Assembly (NCBI GenBank): GCA_001792535.1 | Contig: MGGS01000001.1 | Span: forward strand, 175,685-227,408 | Length of the DNA stretch: 51,724 nucleotides | Origin: Candidatus Woesebacteria bacterium RIFCSPHIGHO2_02_FULL_42_20 | GTDB lineage: Bacteria; Patescibacteriota; Microgenomatia; UBA8517 | Reading direction: 5' to 3' | In this document: in pieces, positions 27,582-35,278 of the stretch | Numbering within the stretch: the first letter of the stretch is position 1 | How the letters are laid out: each line of letters begins with the position of its first letter | Notes under the pieces: generated by a model | Told to the model about the DNA's origin: nothing | What the model saw: only the letters and a program-made list of their open reading frames with translations | Database searches by the model: none | Translations under genes and position numbers: made by a program

Positions 27582-28895
27582 CTACTTCTTTTCCTGTTTT
27601 TCTTCTCGACCAAAAAACTTTATACGATCGCCTCTAAAGTATAATTTAATTGAGCGCAGTGGCCCGTTTCTGTGTTTTGCGATATCGAGCACTATGTTTT
27701 CGGGATTATCTTCTTCTTCCCTCCACAAAAACATGACGACATCGGCATCCTGTTCGATTGAACCTGACTCACGAAGGTCTGCCAATTGTGGTCTTCTTGT
27801 TCCCCGCTGTTCGACGGCACGCGAAAGCTGTGAAAGCGCAAGTACCGGAATTTTAAGCTCCCTGGCCAAGTTTTTAAGACCCTGTGAGATTTCGGAAACC
27901 TCCTGGACGCGATTTTCCAAATTGCGTGATCTGGCCAGTTGTAAGTAATCAACCACAAGCAATTCCAACCCGTGCTCGACCTGCAACCTTCTGGCCTTTG
28001 TCCTCATTTCAAGAATCGACAATGCGGGAGTATCATCAATGTACAGATTACCTTCTGCGAGCTCCCCCATGGCGTTGCTTAACTTGGTAAAGTCGGCTTC
28101 GTCAAGTTTACCTGTTTTGAGTTTCCATGCGTCAATGTCGGCTTGTGCCACAAGTAGCCTATCCACAAGCTCCTCTTTGCTCATTTCAAGTGAAAAGTAA
28201 CCAATAGGCAACTTTTCGTTTACGGAGAGAAATTGGGCAATGTTCAAGGCAAGCGAAGTTTTACCCACCCCAGGGCGCGCGGCGAGTATTACCAGATTGG
28301 ATTTTTGCAAACCCGCAAGTGCATCGTCCAAATCCTTAAATCCCGTAGGAACACCACGAAGTCCGCCGGATCTTTTATGAAGTTCATCAAGTCTGTCAAA
28401 TGAATCCGCTAAAGCACTTTTTACCGGTGTAAATACACCGGCAAGGCTAGCCTGGGTCAACGAGAATATTTCTTCTTCGGCGCGGTCCAGCAAATCCGCC
28501 GCGACTACACCCTCGTCAAAAGAAAGCTCGACAAGTTTACTGGCAGTTGACATCATCGCCCGTTTAGTAGAAGCATCGCGAACTATCTTTGCATAGTGCT
28601 CCACATGAGCAGCAGTCGGCACATTACTGACCAATGTTGCCAGGTAACTTGTACCGCCAACTATTTTAAGTAACTTTCGCTCTTTTAATTTATCCGAAAC
28701 AGTTAGTACGTCAACAGGAGTACGATTCTCATAAAGGTCGATTATCGACTTGTAAATGACAGCATGCCTGTCATCATAAAAATGATACTCACGCAGAAAC
28801 TCGGCAACAGAAACAATTGCATCTTTATCCAGAAGGAGCGCTCCCAGCACACTACTCTCGGCTTCGGTTGAGTGAGGCGGAATTCTAGTAGTCAC
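27582..28895 (-). CDS. dnaB: Replicative DNA helicase DnaB
   Basis: Hexameric helicase that unwinds DNA at the replication fork, 437 aa. The N-terminal primase-binding domain (PHSTEAESSVLGALLLD, residues 7-24) leads to the RecA-type ATPase with Walker A ARPGVGKTSLALN (206-218), YFSLEMSKEEL, Walker B LELLVVDYLQL, LSQLSRAVEQR and LRESGSIEQDADVVMFLWRE. Length and motifs are normal, and no intein is seen. It follows the MBL hydrolase gene after 12 nt. Confidence 0.97.
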   Translation of the reverse strand: MTTRIPPHSTEAESSVLGALLLDKDAIVSVAEFLREYHFYDDRHAVIYKSIIDLYENRTPVDVLTVSDKLKERKLLKIVGGTSYLATLVSNVPTAAHVEHYAKIVRDASTKRAMMSTASKLVELSFDEGVVAADLLDRAEEEIFSLTQASLAGVFTPVKSALADSFDRLDELHKRSGGLRGVPTGFKDLDDALAGLQKSNLVILAARPGVGKTSLALNIAQFLSVNEKLPIGYFSLEMSKEELVDRLLVAQADIDAWKLKTGKLDEADFTKLSNAMGELAEGNLYIDDTPALSILEMRTKARRLQVEHGLELLVVDYLQLARSRNLENRVQEVSEISQGLKNLARELKIPVLALSQLSRAVEQRGTRRPQLADLRESGSIEQDADVVMFLWREEEDNPENIVLDIAKHRNGPLRSIKLYFRGDRIKFFGREEKQEKK

Positions 28896-28907
28896 AAAGC
28901 CTTTGTA

Positions 28908-29570
28908 CTATCTTTTAGCTAAAATCGCAATAAGCTCGTCCGGTGGAATCTCTGCCAGACTTTTAAGTGTATATTTTTCGTAAGTTTCACTGCGCAAGCT
29001 TGCTTTAGCAACAAAATCGTCAACACTAGCCAACTTAGAAGCCAAATCAGCACTCAAGCCGGCAACCTTAAAATGCATAGGAATAATTACTTTCGGCTCG
29101 ATTGAATGAACAACTTCGATAGCTTTCTCGACGTCAAGCGTAAAAAAACCGCCGACGGGAACAAATAAAATGTCCACATCCCCTATTTGGTTAATTGTTT
29201 CTTCGCTCAAAGTGTGACCAAGGTCCCCCAAATGGCAAAGTGCGTAGCCATCCAAGTAAATTACATAAACCGTGTTTTTTCCCCGAAGTTCGCCGTTTTT
29301 ATCATCGTGAAAAGTGGGAAAACCTAATACCGAAACTCCCTTTATTTCATACTCACCCGGGCCAGTTATTACTTTTTTACTACCACCAACGGGGGCGGCA
29401 ACCAGATTTGCCATATTGTGATCAGCGTGATTATGGGAGACGGTCACGATATCGGCGTCAACATGCGGAAACTTCATCCCCAACATGACCGGATCAAAAG
29501 GGTCTGTCACAACCACAGCCGTCTTACCTTTAATCCTAAAAGAAGCGTGACCTAAGTAAGTAATTTCCAT
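28908..29570 (-). CDS. MBL-fold metal-dependent hydrolase (UPF0173-like)
   Basis: 220 aa. The start MEITYLGHASFRIKGKTAVVVTDPFDP and the metal-binding motif SHNHADH (H46, H48, D50, H51), then GPGEYEIKGVSVLGFPTFHD, CHLGDLGH, and IIPMHF with the last His, define the UPF0173/UlaG-like branch of metallo-beta-lactamase-fold hydrolases. The substrate is unknown. It is the first gene of the dnaB transcript and divergent from the Ig-like protein gene. Confidence 0.88.
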   Translation of the reverse strand: MEITYLGHASFRIKGKTAVVVTDPFDPVMLGMKFPHVDADIVTVSHNHADHNMANLVAAPVGGSKKVITGPGEYEIKGVSVLGFPTFHDDKNGELRGKNTVYVIYLDGYALCHLGDLGHTLSEETINQIGDVDILFVPVGGFFTLDVEKAIEVVHSIEPKVIIPMHFKVAGLSADLASKLASVDDFVAKASLRSETYEKYTLKSLAEIPPDELIAILAKR

Positions 29571-29601
29571 AACCTCATTATCCTAACAAAAACCGTCTGA
29601 C

Positions 29602-29631
29602 TTGACAAGACAACGTGTAATTAAATATAGT
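29602..29631 (+). promoter_or_regulatory. Promoter of the Ig-like protein gene
   Basis: TTGACA at 29602-29607, an 18-bp spacer, and TATAGT at 29626-29631. The ATG at 29650 follows after a short leader. Confidence 0.6.
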
Positions 29632-29649
29632 AAGCGCTGCCAGGGCATC

Positions 29650-30702
29650 ATGCGTAAAGAGGTAATACTCGCAATAATCTCGGGAGGTGTTTTGGGGGCT
29701 TTGATTGCCTTTGGAATTTGGAGGGCAAACAATAGTTCTAAAAACACCGAAAGACAAGCTGCTGTGACCTCGGGGTCGGATACAAACTTTGAAACAGCAC
29801 AGCCCATAAGCGTACCCAGATTAACCCTCGCCACACCGGCTAATGACGTGGTTGTCACTGAGTCGTCTGTTGCCGTGTCAGGTCTTACGCAACCTGGCAA
29901 TATCATTATCGTTTCTGGCGAAAATGAAGACCTGGCGCAGGTATCAAGCTCGACCGGAGCATTTGAGACAAATATTGACTTAATCGGAGGATTAAACGAA
30001 ATTAAGGTACTAGCTTTCGATAAAGATAAAAAGGTAGATGAAACAAAACTCAAGGTAGTTTATTCAACCGAATTTTCGAGATATATTCTATCGTCGCAAG
30101 AGCTGGAAGAAGCTCAAAACTCTGAAAACGAGGATGAAACAATCAGAAACAAGGTCCAAGAAAAGCTAAACCAAAAGCTCTCGCAACCGAAAGCGTACAT
30201 CGGCTCGATAACCGACATTGCCGAAACTTCCGTCCAAATAAAGTCGCACACTGGCGAAATAAAGCTTCTAAGCGTAACCGACGACGGTGCAACTTTTGTA
30301 AAAACCACTGGCAAGGCAAATCAAAATGTTGAGTTTGCGGACATGGCAATCGGCGACTACATAATCGCCATGGGTTTTGTTAATGAAAATGAAGTACTGG
30401 AGACAAAAAGAATATTAATAACAAATGCCGAAGCGTCCACCAGAAATGCAATTCTTTCCGCTGTCACTCAAATATCGGCTAACACAATCACCCTGGGTAC
30501 TGAACTCACCGCAAGGCTAACAAATAGTGCCGATTATTTTTTTCTGGAAGGTACCGGTCTCACCGAAATTACCGCAAGCAAAATCGAAACCGGAAACACA
30601 GTTATCGTTTCCGGACCAGTCAAAGACGGTAAATATCAAGCCAGAATCGTAATTGTAATAAGCCTTCCTTCCCCTACTCCAATTGAGAACAACGACCAAT
30701 AA
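29650..30702 (+). CDS. Membrane-anchored Ig-like domain protein
   Basis: 350 aa from ATG 29650. An N-terminal anchor (EVILAIISGGVLGALIAFGIW) precedes a bacterial Ig-like domain at about residues 55-145 (RLTLATPANDVVVTESSVAVSG, GNIIIVSGENEDLAQVSSSTG, GLNEIKVLAFD). A charged linker follows, then two beta-rich repeats of about 70 residues (YIGSITDIAETSVQIKSHTG; ILSAVTQISANTITLGTE) resembling DUF5666-type domains. It is probably extracytoplasmic and structural. The stop lies just before the promoter of the histidine attenuator. Confidence 0.7.
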   Translation: MRKEVILAIISGGVLGALIAFGIWRANNSSKNTERQAAVTSGSDTNFETAQPISVPRLTLATPANDVVVTESSVAVSGLTQPGNIIIVSGENEDLAQVSSSTGAFETNIDLIGGLNEIKVLAFDKDKKVDETKLKVVYSTEFSRYILSSQELEEAQNSENEDETIRNKVQEKLNQKLSQPKAYIGSITDIAETSVQIKSHTGEIKLLSVTDDGATFVKTTGKANQNVEFADMAIGDYIIAMGFVNENEVLETKRILITNAEASTRNAILSAVTQISANTITLGTELTARLTNSADYFFLEGTGLTEITASKIETGNTVIVSGPVKDGKYQARIVIVISLPSPTPIENNDQ

Positions 30703-30710
30703 CTCGAGGT

Positions 30711-30742
30711 TTGACTTTTAAAAGATTTGACTGTAGTATACT
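30711..30742 (+). promoter_or_regulatory. Promoter of the histidine-attenuated operon
   Basis: TTGACT at 30711-30716 lies 17 bp before TAGTAT (30734-30739), which overlaps TATACT (30737-30742). A second TTGACT is at 30727-30732. The start of transcription should fall at about 30746-30750, only a few nt before the leader ATG. Confidence 0.6.
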
Positions 30743-30752
30743 TTCCAGTACT

Positions 30753-30797
30753 ATGACTTTTCGTTTTACACAAAATCATCATCACGAACCAGCTTAA
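30753..30797 (+). CDS. Histidine leader peptide MTFRFTQNHHHEPA
   Basis: Fourteen codons with three consecutive His (CAT CAT CAC, codons 9-11) close to the end, as in enterobacterial HisL. The TAA stop at 30795-30797 abuts the antiterminator arm. A ribosome waiting for His-tRNA at codons 9-11 leaves the antiterminator free; one that finishes the peptide covers it. The ATG sits within a few nt of the predicted mRNA start, so the leader peptide itself is likely translated leaderless. Confidence 0.9.
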   Translation: MTFRFTQNHHHEPA

Positions 30798-30850
30798 GGT
30801 TGGCTCGTAATTTTGTTCTGTAATTTACCAGCCAACCGGCTGGTTTTTTT
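30798..30850 (+). promoter_or_regulatory. Histidine-responsive transcription attenuator
   Basis: Antiterminator: GGTTGGCT (30798-30805) pairs perfectly with AGCCAACC (30830-30837). After one mismatch, GTAA (30807-30810) pairs with TTAC (30825-30828). Terminator: ACCAGCC (30827-30833) with GGCTGGT (30838-30844), then seven T to 30850. Both structures need bases 30827-30837, so they exclude each other. A weak upstream helix, AACC (30787-30790) with GGTT (30798-30801), can act as the pause/anti-antiterminator. The first structural gene starts 14 nt after the T-run. Confidence 0.9.
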
Positions 30851-30863
30851 GTTGCCTAATAAT

Positions 30864-31649
30864 ATGAATTTAAAAATAGCAATACTGAGTCCTGGAGGAA
30901 ACGACACCGCGCTCGTTGAGCCATTCGTCGTTAATAAAAGACTTAAAAAAATCATAAACGACAAAATTATGAAAATGTTTCCAAATGTCGAACAAGTAGG
31001 ATTTGTAGACTCAAAAAAACTTCGTATTGAAATGGCCGGTGGTGAATTTTGTGGAAATGCCCTCCGGTCCGCAGCTTATTATTTCCTAAAAGGAAAACCC
31101 GGAAAGTTGGAAATTCAGGCTTCGGGAGTGAAAAACAGATTGTCTGCGGGGGTAAAAAGCAGTTCCGTTGCCTGGGCAAAGATGCCTGTTTACAAAAGTA
31201 AAAAGAAACTCCAAAAAATTGGCAGGTTCACTATCGTTCAACTCAAAGGAATTACTCATGTCGTCACCGATCTTCAAAAAATACCCGACAATAAGGAGGA
31301 ACTGAAAATTTACGGAAAAAGTATACTGGATAAATTGGGCTTGAGTGTCAAGTACCCGGCTTCCGGAGTAATGTTCATAAAAAGAACTGCCAAACGCTTA
31401 TCTCTCTATCCTGTAGTTTGGGTACGTGATATAGAAACTCTTTTTTATGAAACCGCTTGCGCCAGCGGTTCGGCCGCTGTGGGGATAGCCCGGTGGACGA
31501 AATTTTGCAAAGAGAATTTTGAAACCAAAATTATCCAGCCTTCCGGAAAAGAAATAAAAGTAGATATAAAAGCAAAAAGGGATGCAATTGACCAAGTGAC
31601 AATAAGCGGCCCTATAGAAACTGTTTTGTCAAAAACTATAAATTTATGA
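30864..31649 (+). CDS. DapF-fold epimerase/racemase, possible histidine racemase
   Basis: 261 aa from ATG 30864. A cofactor-independent two-Cys racemase of the diaminopimelate-epimerase fold: C63 in EMAGGEFCGNALRSAA and C199 in FYETACASGSAAVGIA are placed as the two acid/base Cys. The motif GGEFCGNA differs from standard DapF (typically GNGLRC/CGN forms). It resembles, from memory, CntK-type histidine racemases of opine metallophore pathways; that needs alignment. No other lysine- or DAP-pathway gene is nearby. The gene sits directly behind the histidine attenuator and in one operon with hisS, which favours a histidine-related substrate. The stop overlaps the next start by 4 nt (ATGA). Confidence 0.75.
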   Translation: MNLKIAILSPGGNDTALVEPFVVNKRLKKIINDKIMKMFPNVEQVGFVDSKKLRIEMAGGEFCGNALRSAAYYFLKGKPGKLEIQASGVKNRLSAGVKSSSVAWAKMPVYKSKKKLQKIGRFTIVQLKGITHVVTDLQKIPDNKEELKIYGKSILDKLGLSVKYPASGVMFIKRTAKRLSLYPVVWVRDIETLFYETACASGSAAVGIARWTKFCKENFETKIIQPSGKEIKVDIKAKRDAIDQVTISGPIETVLSKTINL

Positions 31650-33004
31650 GTAAAGAAATTGAAGCAAATAAAGCTGTTCAAAAAACATTGACAAGAATGC
31701 TAGCTCCGTGGACGTCTCTTAACGGAGATACTCCCTCGCTTCCAGTGTTTACTGCAACGGAGGTAGCCCGTGAAGTCCAGATGTCAGCCCCTCGCGTCCT
31801 TCAAGCGATAGAGGCAAGAATAACTATTCCTTGCGGCGACAAAGCTTTGATAGCAACTACCCTTGATCCACTCATTAACCCTAAAAGGGTTATCCGCCGG
31901 GCACGATACCAGTCAAGGCCTCCGGGAGGAGGGCCAGTGCAGAGGGCAAGATTCCAAAAACAAAAAGCCGCGCGAGTTCTCCCCATAATGGCAAAGGAAA
32001 GAACGCGCATCATATTTGTCAGCCAAGACAGCGTTATCGAAGATCCCACACTGGAGATCGACGATCTTGGTATAGAGCAATTAAAACCACAGGAATCCGT
32101 CGAAGAAATAATTTATTCAAGCGACAAAGGGCCTCAAGTAATGAAAGCGTACAAGCAAATCGAGACTCTGGGGGAAAGAAATTTTGTACTGGGCGGAGAT
32201 AAAGGAAGCCTAGCCAAAGCTCTGTTAAATTTTGCCGATGGCGCGGAAACCGATTTTATAGTTTGGAACTGTGCCGGATTTGAGTGGAAAAAAGACCCAA
32301 GGTCACGTTTTCCTAAATGCGAAATCGTTGAAAATAGTAACGAGTCGATGGCACTTTACTACGCTCCCCGGATCAGGGAAATTGCAAAGATACTCGTATC
32401 CCTTAGTAAACCAGAATTCACAATACTCTTACCTTCAAATGAGGTAGACGATTCTAAATATGAGAGACTTGGAATATATTCCCAACCTGCCGCGGTCCGT
32501 TTATCTGTTCTTCAGGAAACAAAAGCAAAAATAGACGAAGGTTTTAGATCATATACTCTACAGCCTCATGTTACAACTTGGAGCGAGTTTTTACAAAGCC
32601 GAGGTTTGCAAAACAACCAAAGTTTTTATTCTTCGAATGGTTCGGAAGTATTACGCCAATCACCAAAATTTCCAAAAATTAAAGAGGAGATGCTCAAAAG
32701 CGCGCGGGCAGAGTTTGGAGCAAAAGGGATGAAACTTGATACTGAAACACTTTTGGCTATTCAAACCGCTTATTACAGCATGTATGTCGGCGAGGGTGTC
32801 GCTTTCGATGAACTAGCGCGACAAGGAAGGAACATAATAATTCTCAATTTCGAAGAAATGAGAGTGCCGCAGCTTGAGTATTTGGGAGCTCAAGGAAACA
32901 TAACTATTATTACACCTGCCAAGGCTCGGGAGATAAAGGCTTTTTACGACTGGAAAAACAAAAAAATCGCTTATCGCAACGAAAAACTGAAAGGAAGAAT
33001 ATGA
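31646..33004 (+). CDS. 452-aa protein of unknown function in the histidine operon
   Basis: Residues 33-62 (VFTATEVAREVQMSAPRVLQAIEARI) look like a helix-turn-helix. A basic stretch follows (NPKRVIRRARYQSRPPGGG, 79-96), suggesting nucleic-acid contact. The C-terminal domain (about 185-415) has GSLAKALLNFADGAETDFIVWNC, CAGFEW at 209-214, PRIREIAKIL at 241-250, ILLPSNEVDDSKYERLG, and ARQGRNIIILNFEE at 391-404. This order and spacing match the C-terminal domain of the 666-aa protein at 23469-25469. There are no membrane segments. It is translationally coupled on both sides by 4-nt overlaps. Function is unknown. Confidence 0.8.
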   Translation: MSKEIEANKAVQKTLTRMLAPWTSLNGDTPSLPVFTATEVAREVQMSAPRVLQAIEARITIPCGDKALIATTLDPLINPKRVIRRARYQSRPPGGGPVQRARFQKQKAARVLPIMAKERTRIIFVSQDSVIEDPTLEIDDLGIEQLKPQESVEEIIYSSDKGPQVMKAYKQIETLGERNFVLGGDKGSLAKALLNFADGAETDFIVWNCAGFEWKKDPRSRFPKCEIVENSNESMALYYAPRIREIAKILVSLSKPEFTILLPSNEVDDSKYERLGIYSQPAAVRLSVLQETKAKIDEGFRSYTLQPHVTTWSEFLQSRGLQNNQSFYSSNGSEVLRQSPKFPKIKEEMLKSARAEFGAKGMKLDTETLLAIQTAYYSMYVGEGVAFDELARQGRNIIILNFEEMRVPQLEYLGAQGNITIITPAKAREIKAFYDWKNKKIAYRNEKLKGRI

Positions 33005-33972
33005 CAGCTAAACCAGGATATGCTTTAGTTGGAGCCAAGGAAAATAAAGTCTTTTTCTCGGAATATCAAGGTTTTGCAAACCTTAAAGCAAAAGAAGAAA
33101 TCGGTCCAAACACTCAATTTAGACTTGCCTCTTTAACAAAGCCATTTACAATGATGGCGATTCTTTACTTAGTCAACCAAGGAAAAATAAATCTAGTTGA
33201 CCCTCTTTCTTTATTCTTTCCCAATTTTCCAAGGTGGGCAAAAGACGTTAAAGTTAGTAATCTTTTGAGTCACACCTCAGGATTGCCGGACTATGAAGAG
33301 GTACTGAAAAAGCAAAATATTACAAAAGGAAACGAGCCGAATAACAAATCCGCTCTGGAGGTTATTTCTAAATTCGACTCATCACTTTTTCGCCCGGGCA
33401 GTAAACAACTATATAGCGAGACTGGCTATGTCTTACTTGCTTTATTGATCGAACAAGTTGCACAAATACCTTATAAAGGTTTTCTTGAGAAAATAATTTT
33501 CAGGCCGTTAAAAATGACTAATACCCTTGTTGCAGATAAACCAACACAGAGATTTAAAAGGCGTGCAATCGGTTACCAGAGAGTAAATAGGAATTACAGT
33601 AAATTCGACTATGATCCCCTCAATTACATTGTGGGAAACGAAGGGATTTACTCAACAGCTAATGATCTTATTAAATGGAGTAACGCGCTATTCTCGGATC
33701 GAATTGTGCCTCAAAAACTGCTGAAAAAGGCTTTCACTCCCGCTAAACTTTACTGTTGCATACCGGCTGCGCGAGGGTATAGCTTCGAAGTAAATAAGTT
33801 TCGAAACGAAAAAATTGTTTATCACAGCGGAAGTTGGGTTGGTTTCCGACTCATGATGCTGTTAGTTCCTAGACACAAAATAGCCATATTCTTTCTTGCC
33901 AACTCGACAGAATATGACGATAAAACACAAAGAATCATTCCAATTTTAGACCTATTGTGTCAATATTGGTAA
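33001..33972 (+). CDS. Serine beta-lactamase-like hydrolase (PF00144), cytoplasmic
   Basis: 323 aa. Class C beta-lactamase/DD-peptidase fold with S44-x-x-K47 (RLASLTKPF), a Tyr motif at Y138 (YSETGYVLLALL), LSHTSGLPDY, and YHSGSWVGFR in the third-motif position. No signal peptide or anchor is seen, unlike most cell-wall members, so a cytoplasmic esterase, amidase or D-aminopeptidase role is plausible. It overlaps the 452-aa gene by 4 nt and precedes hisS by 16 nt. A D-amino-acid-specific hydrolase would fit with the racemase upstream, but that is inference. Confidence 0.85.
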   Translation: MTAKPGYALVGAKENKVFFSEYQGFANLKAKEEIGPNTQFRLASLTKPFTMMAILYLVNQGKINLVDPLSLFFPNFPRWAKDVKVSNLLSHTSGLPDYEEVLKKQNITKGNEPNNKSALEVISKFDSSLFRPGSKQLYSETGYVLLALLIEQVAQIPYKGFLEKIIFRPLKMTNTLVADKPTQRFKRRAIGYQRVNRNYSKFDYDPLNYIVGNEGIYSTANDLIKWSNALFSDRIVPQKLLKKAFTPAKLYCCIPAARGYSFEVNKFRNEKIVYHSGSWVGFRLMMLLVPRHKIAIFFLANSTEYDDKTQRIIPILDLLCQYW

Positions 33973-33988
33973 AAGATGTAATCAAAAT

Positions 33989-35245
33989 ATGAGTAAAACA
34001 AAAATCCAAACACTCAAAGGTTTACCCCGTAGGCTTCAGCCTCTACGGGGCTTCCGGGACTTTTTACCCCAAGAGGCAAGGAAACGAGCCTGGCTCAAAG
34101 ACAGGATGATCGAAGTATTTGAAAAATGGGGTTTTGAGCCTTTGGAAACCCCCACTTTGGAACCGTTGGAACTTTTTTCGGGCGAGATAGGTGAAGATGA
34201 GAAATTATTTTATAAATTCAAGGATCAAGGTGGCCGTAGTGTCGCCTTAAGGTACGACCAGACAGTGCCTACTTGCCGAGTGGTCGGCCAGTACTTTGAT
34301 AAAATAACCTTCCCCTTCAAGCGCTACCAAATCCAAAGTGCCTATCGCGCAGAAAAACCCCAAAAGGGAAGATTTCGAGAATTTGTTCAAGCAGATATCG
34401 ACATTTTTGGTGTGGACTCCCCCATTGCTGACGCCGAGTGTATCTCCGCTAGCATCGCTCTCTACCAAACTCTCGGCTTTAAAAACGTCGTGGCATTAAT
34501 AAATAACAGAGATTTACTGCGAGGAATTCCCTACCCTGTAATTGCTGCTATCGACAAACTAAAAAAAATTGGCCGTGATGGAGTGCTAAATGAAATCCAG
34601 CAAAAAGGTTACAGCAGAAAACAAGCAAAGGAATTTCTAAAGACTACTGCCGGCATCCAACCCGATAAAAAGCTCGAAACAATTTTCGACTACTTGGCAA
34701 GGTCCGGGTTTTCAAAAGAAAACTATAAATTTGAGCCAAGTTTGATGCGGTCATTTTCTTACTCCCAGGGCCCGATCTGGGAAATGATAATTCCTGAATA
34801 CACAACTGCATCTTTTGGGGGCTCTGTGGGCGGTGGCGAACGCTACGACGACATGGTAAAGCGAATTACCGGTAGAAAAATCGCGGGAACCGGCATTGCT
34901 TTCGGTTTCGACAGAACTTTAGAAGCCATAGAAGTCTGCAACCTCCTTCCAAATCTTGAACCAAGCGCCAAAGTTCTAATTACCGTTTTTGAAGAGAAAC
35001 TATTAGACATGTCAATCAAAGTCGCCCAAAAGCTTCGGGATGAAAATATAAATACCGAGATTTATCTAAATGAGTCGGAGAAACTCGAAAAACAACTCAA
35101 ATATGCTGACAAGAAAGGTATCCCGTTTGTTGTAATAATTGGCCCTGAAGAAGCCGCGAAAGGCGTGGTCAAACTGAAAGACATGAAAGCACGAACCGAA
35201 AAACTTTTATCCATCGACGAACTAATTACGGTCTTCAACAATTGA
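33989..35245 (+). CDS. hisS: Histidyl-tRNA synthetase
   Basis: Charges tRNA-His with histidine. The 418-aa class II synthetase has motif 1 (FRDFLPQEARKR ... PTLEPLELF), motif 2 (YRAEKPQKGRFREFVQADIDIFG), the histidine motif (GGGERYDDMVKRITG) and motif 3 (GTGIAFGFDRTLEAI). The C-terminal anticodon-binding domain (KVLITVFEEKLLDMSIKVAQKLRDE) is complete. Residues 12-21 (LPRRLQPLRG) are an insert encoded by a palindrome, between K-G and the conserved FRDF. Being in an operon behind a histidine leader peptide is functionally coherent: low charged tRNA-His would raise HisRS. Confidence 0.96.
   Translation: MSKTKIQTLKGLPRRLQPLRGFRDFLPQEARKRAWLKDRMIEVFEKWGFEPLETPTLEPLELFSGEIGEDEKLFYKFKDQGGRSVALRYDQTVPTCRVVGQYFDKITFPFKRYQIQSAYRAEKPQKGRFREFVQADIDIFGVDSPIADAECISASIALYQTLGFKNVVALINNRDLLRGIPYPVIAAIDKLKKIGRDGVLNEIQQKGYSRKQAKEFLKTTAGIQPDKKLETIFDYLARSGFSKENYKFEPSLMRSFSYSQGPIWEMIIPEYTTASFGGSVGGGERYDDMVKRITGRKIAGTGIAFGFDRTLEAIEVCNLLPNLEPSAKVLITVFEEKLLDMSIKVAQKLRDENINTEIYLNESEKLEKQLKYADKKGIPFVVIIGPEEAAKGVVKLKDMKARTEKLLSIDELITVFNN
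34025..34050 (+). repeat. Palindromic insert in hisS
   Basis: CCCCGTA (34025-34031) pairs with TACGGGG (34044-34050). The inner GGCT/AGCC (34032-34035 and 34038-34041) extends the stem, with a 2-nt bulge TC at 34042-34043 and a 2-nt loop. It encodes most of the extra residues PRRLQPLRG near the HisRS N-terminus. It differs in sequence from the CAGGCAGG inserts of the gyrase genes, so it is a second palindrome family. Confidence 0.65.
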
Positions 35246-35278
35246 TTATTGATTATTGTTTATTGATAATTAGGATGC

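Noticed and set aside
30753-30850. T-box riboswitch instead of a leader peptide
   Set aside because: No T-box sequence (GGUGG-type antiterminator bulge) or specifier stem is visible, while the His codons and stop codon are placed exactly as in leader-peptide attenuation.
31874-31890. Inverted repeat TAACCCT-AAA-AGGGTTA in the 452-aa gene as a third palindromic insert
   Set aside because: Only 7 bp, encodes ordinary residues (LINPKRVI) and no conserved block is interrupted; may be chance.
31646-33004. CntL/nicotianamine-synthase-like or isonitrile-synthase-like assignment for the 452-aa protein
   Set aside because: The context invites it, but no diagnostic motif was clear; only the shared domain with the 666-aa protein could be supported.
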